Shown: in pieces, positions 5,930-6,155 of the stretch
Layout of the letters: each line of letters starts with the position of its first letter
How positions within the stretch are numbered: position 1 is the first letter of the stretch
Assembly: GCA_003539755.1 (NCBI GenBank)
Contig: DPOH01000209.1
Coordinates: forward strand, 1-6,155
DNA from: Clostridium sp.
GTDB lineage: Bacteria; Bacillota; Clostridia; Clostridiales; Clostridiaceae
Direction: 5' to 3'
Length of the DNA: 6,155 bases
Notes under the pieces: generated by a model
Seen by the model: only the letters and a program-made list of their open reading frames with translations
Told to the model about the DNA's origin: nothing
Databases searched by the model: none
Translations under genes and position numbers: made by a program

Positions 5930-5958
5930 ATATTAACAAATCCAACCATTTTTGTCAA
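5930..5958 (-). promoter_or_regulatory. Sigma-A type promoter of operon A
   Basis: -35 TTGACA (5953-5958) and -10 TAATAT (5930-5935) have a 17-bp spacer containing TGGTTGGATTTG, as in the operon B promoter. The start site should lie near 5923, giving a leader of about 50 nt. That is too short for a T-box or known riboswitch downstream of this promoter. Confidence 0.87.
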
Positions 5959-6104
5959 CTTTATTTTACATAAAATCCATTTTTATACTTATATTTTTTT
6001 ATTTTTTAATACATATACCCATCCATAATTAACATACCTTTAATGTATTTTTTTAATTTTTTCAATAATAATGATACTGATTCACTTTATACCAGTAGTA
6101 TATT
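5959..6104. other. AT-rich region upstream of operon A, no gene seen
   Basis: This stretch lies between the operon A promoter and the hairpin at the right edge. It consists largely of A/T runs. I find no reading frame with a ribosome-binding site, no tRNA, and no conserved element shared with the region upstream of operon B beyond the AAATAAAG block next to the -35 box. Confidence 0.5.
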
Positions 6105-6155
6105 ACAAAAATGAACTGCCATATAGAATATTTATATTCTATATGGCAGTTCATT
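6105..6155 (-). terminator. Probable rho-independent terminator of a minus-strand gene beyond the right edge
   Basis: A perfect 21-bp inverted repeat (6110-6130 with 6135-6155) with a 4-nt loop is followed on the minus strand by a short T-run. The stem includes a GGCAG/CTGCC block. The repeat reaches the last base of the window, so its full extent is unknown. It would insulate operon A from whatever lies upstream, and it could also act on the plus strand. Confidence 0.72.

Overview
The window is AT-rich, low-GC Gram-positive DNA. Its codon usage is dominated by AGA, ATA and TTA, its ribosome-binding sites are strong and purine-rich, and it carries a Gram-positive style lipoprotein. Clostridium or a close relative is the most likely source, but the species cannot be fixed from this sequence.

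Every gene I can support lies on the minus strand, so the text reads from right to left. The window holds two tandem paralogous operons for a polar-amino-acid ABC importer, each in the order permease, permease, ATPase, substrate-binding lipoprotein. Operon A, on the right, is complete: promoter at 5930-5958, genes from 5873 down to 2800, and a hairpin-plus-T-tract terminator at 2711-2760. Operon B, on the left, has its own promoter at 2529-2557 and genes from 2474 down to the left edge, where its binding-protein gene is cut after 79 codons. The same promoter element recurs about 3.4 kb apart, so this is a direct duplication of a whole operon. By my count, the matching proteins are about 87% (permease 1), 88% (permease 2) and 91% (ATPase) identical. 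Synonymous differences are spread throughout, so the duplication is not very recent.

In each operon the lipoprotein would capture an amino acid outside the membrane, the two permeases would form the channel, and the ATPase dimer would drive uptake. The complete binding protein resembles, from memory, the Campylobacter cysteine-binding protein CjaA more than generic glutamine or histidine binders. Cysteine or a related compound is therefore my best, unproven, substrate guess.

The most interesting regulatory signal is an imperfect dyad spanning the predicted transcription start of both operons at the same distance from the -10 box. Its arms are of the form ATAGGAATTAA and lie 7 bp apart. The leaders are only about 50 nt, so a riboswitch or T-box downstream of these promoters is unlikely, and a repressor acting at the dyad is the simplest hypothesis. 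A Rrf2-type cysteine regulator such as CymR is one candidate. A perfect 21-bp inverted repeat at the right edge looks like the terminator of a minus-strand gene beyond the window. I see no mobile element, CRISPR array, tRNA or rRNA, and no sign of a wholly new system.
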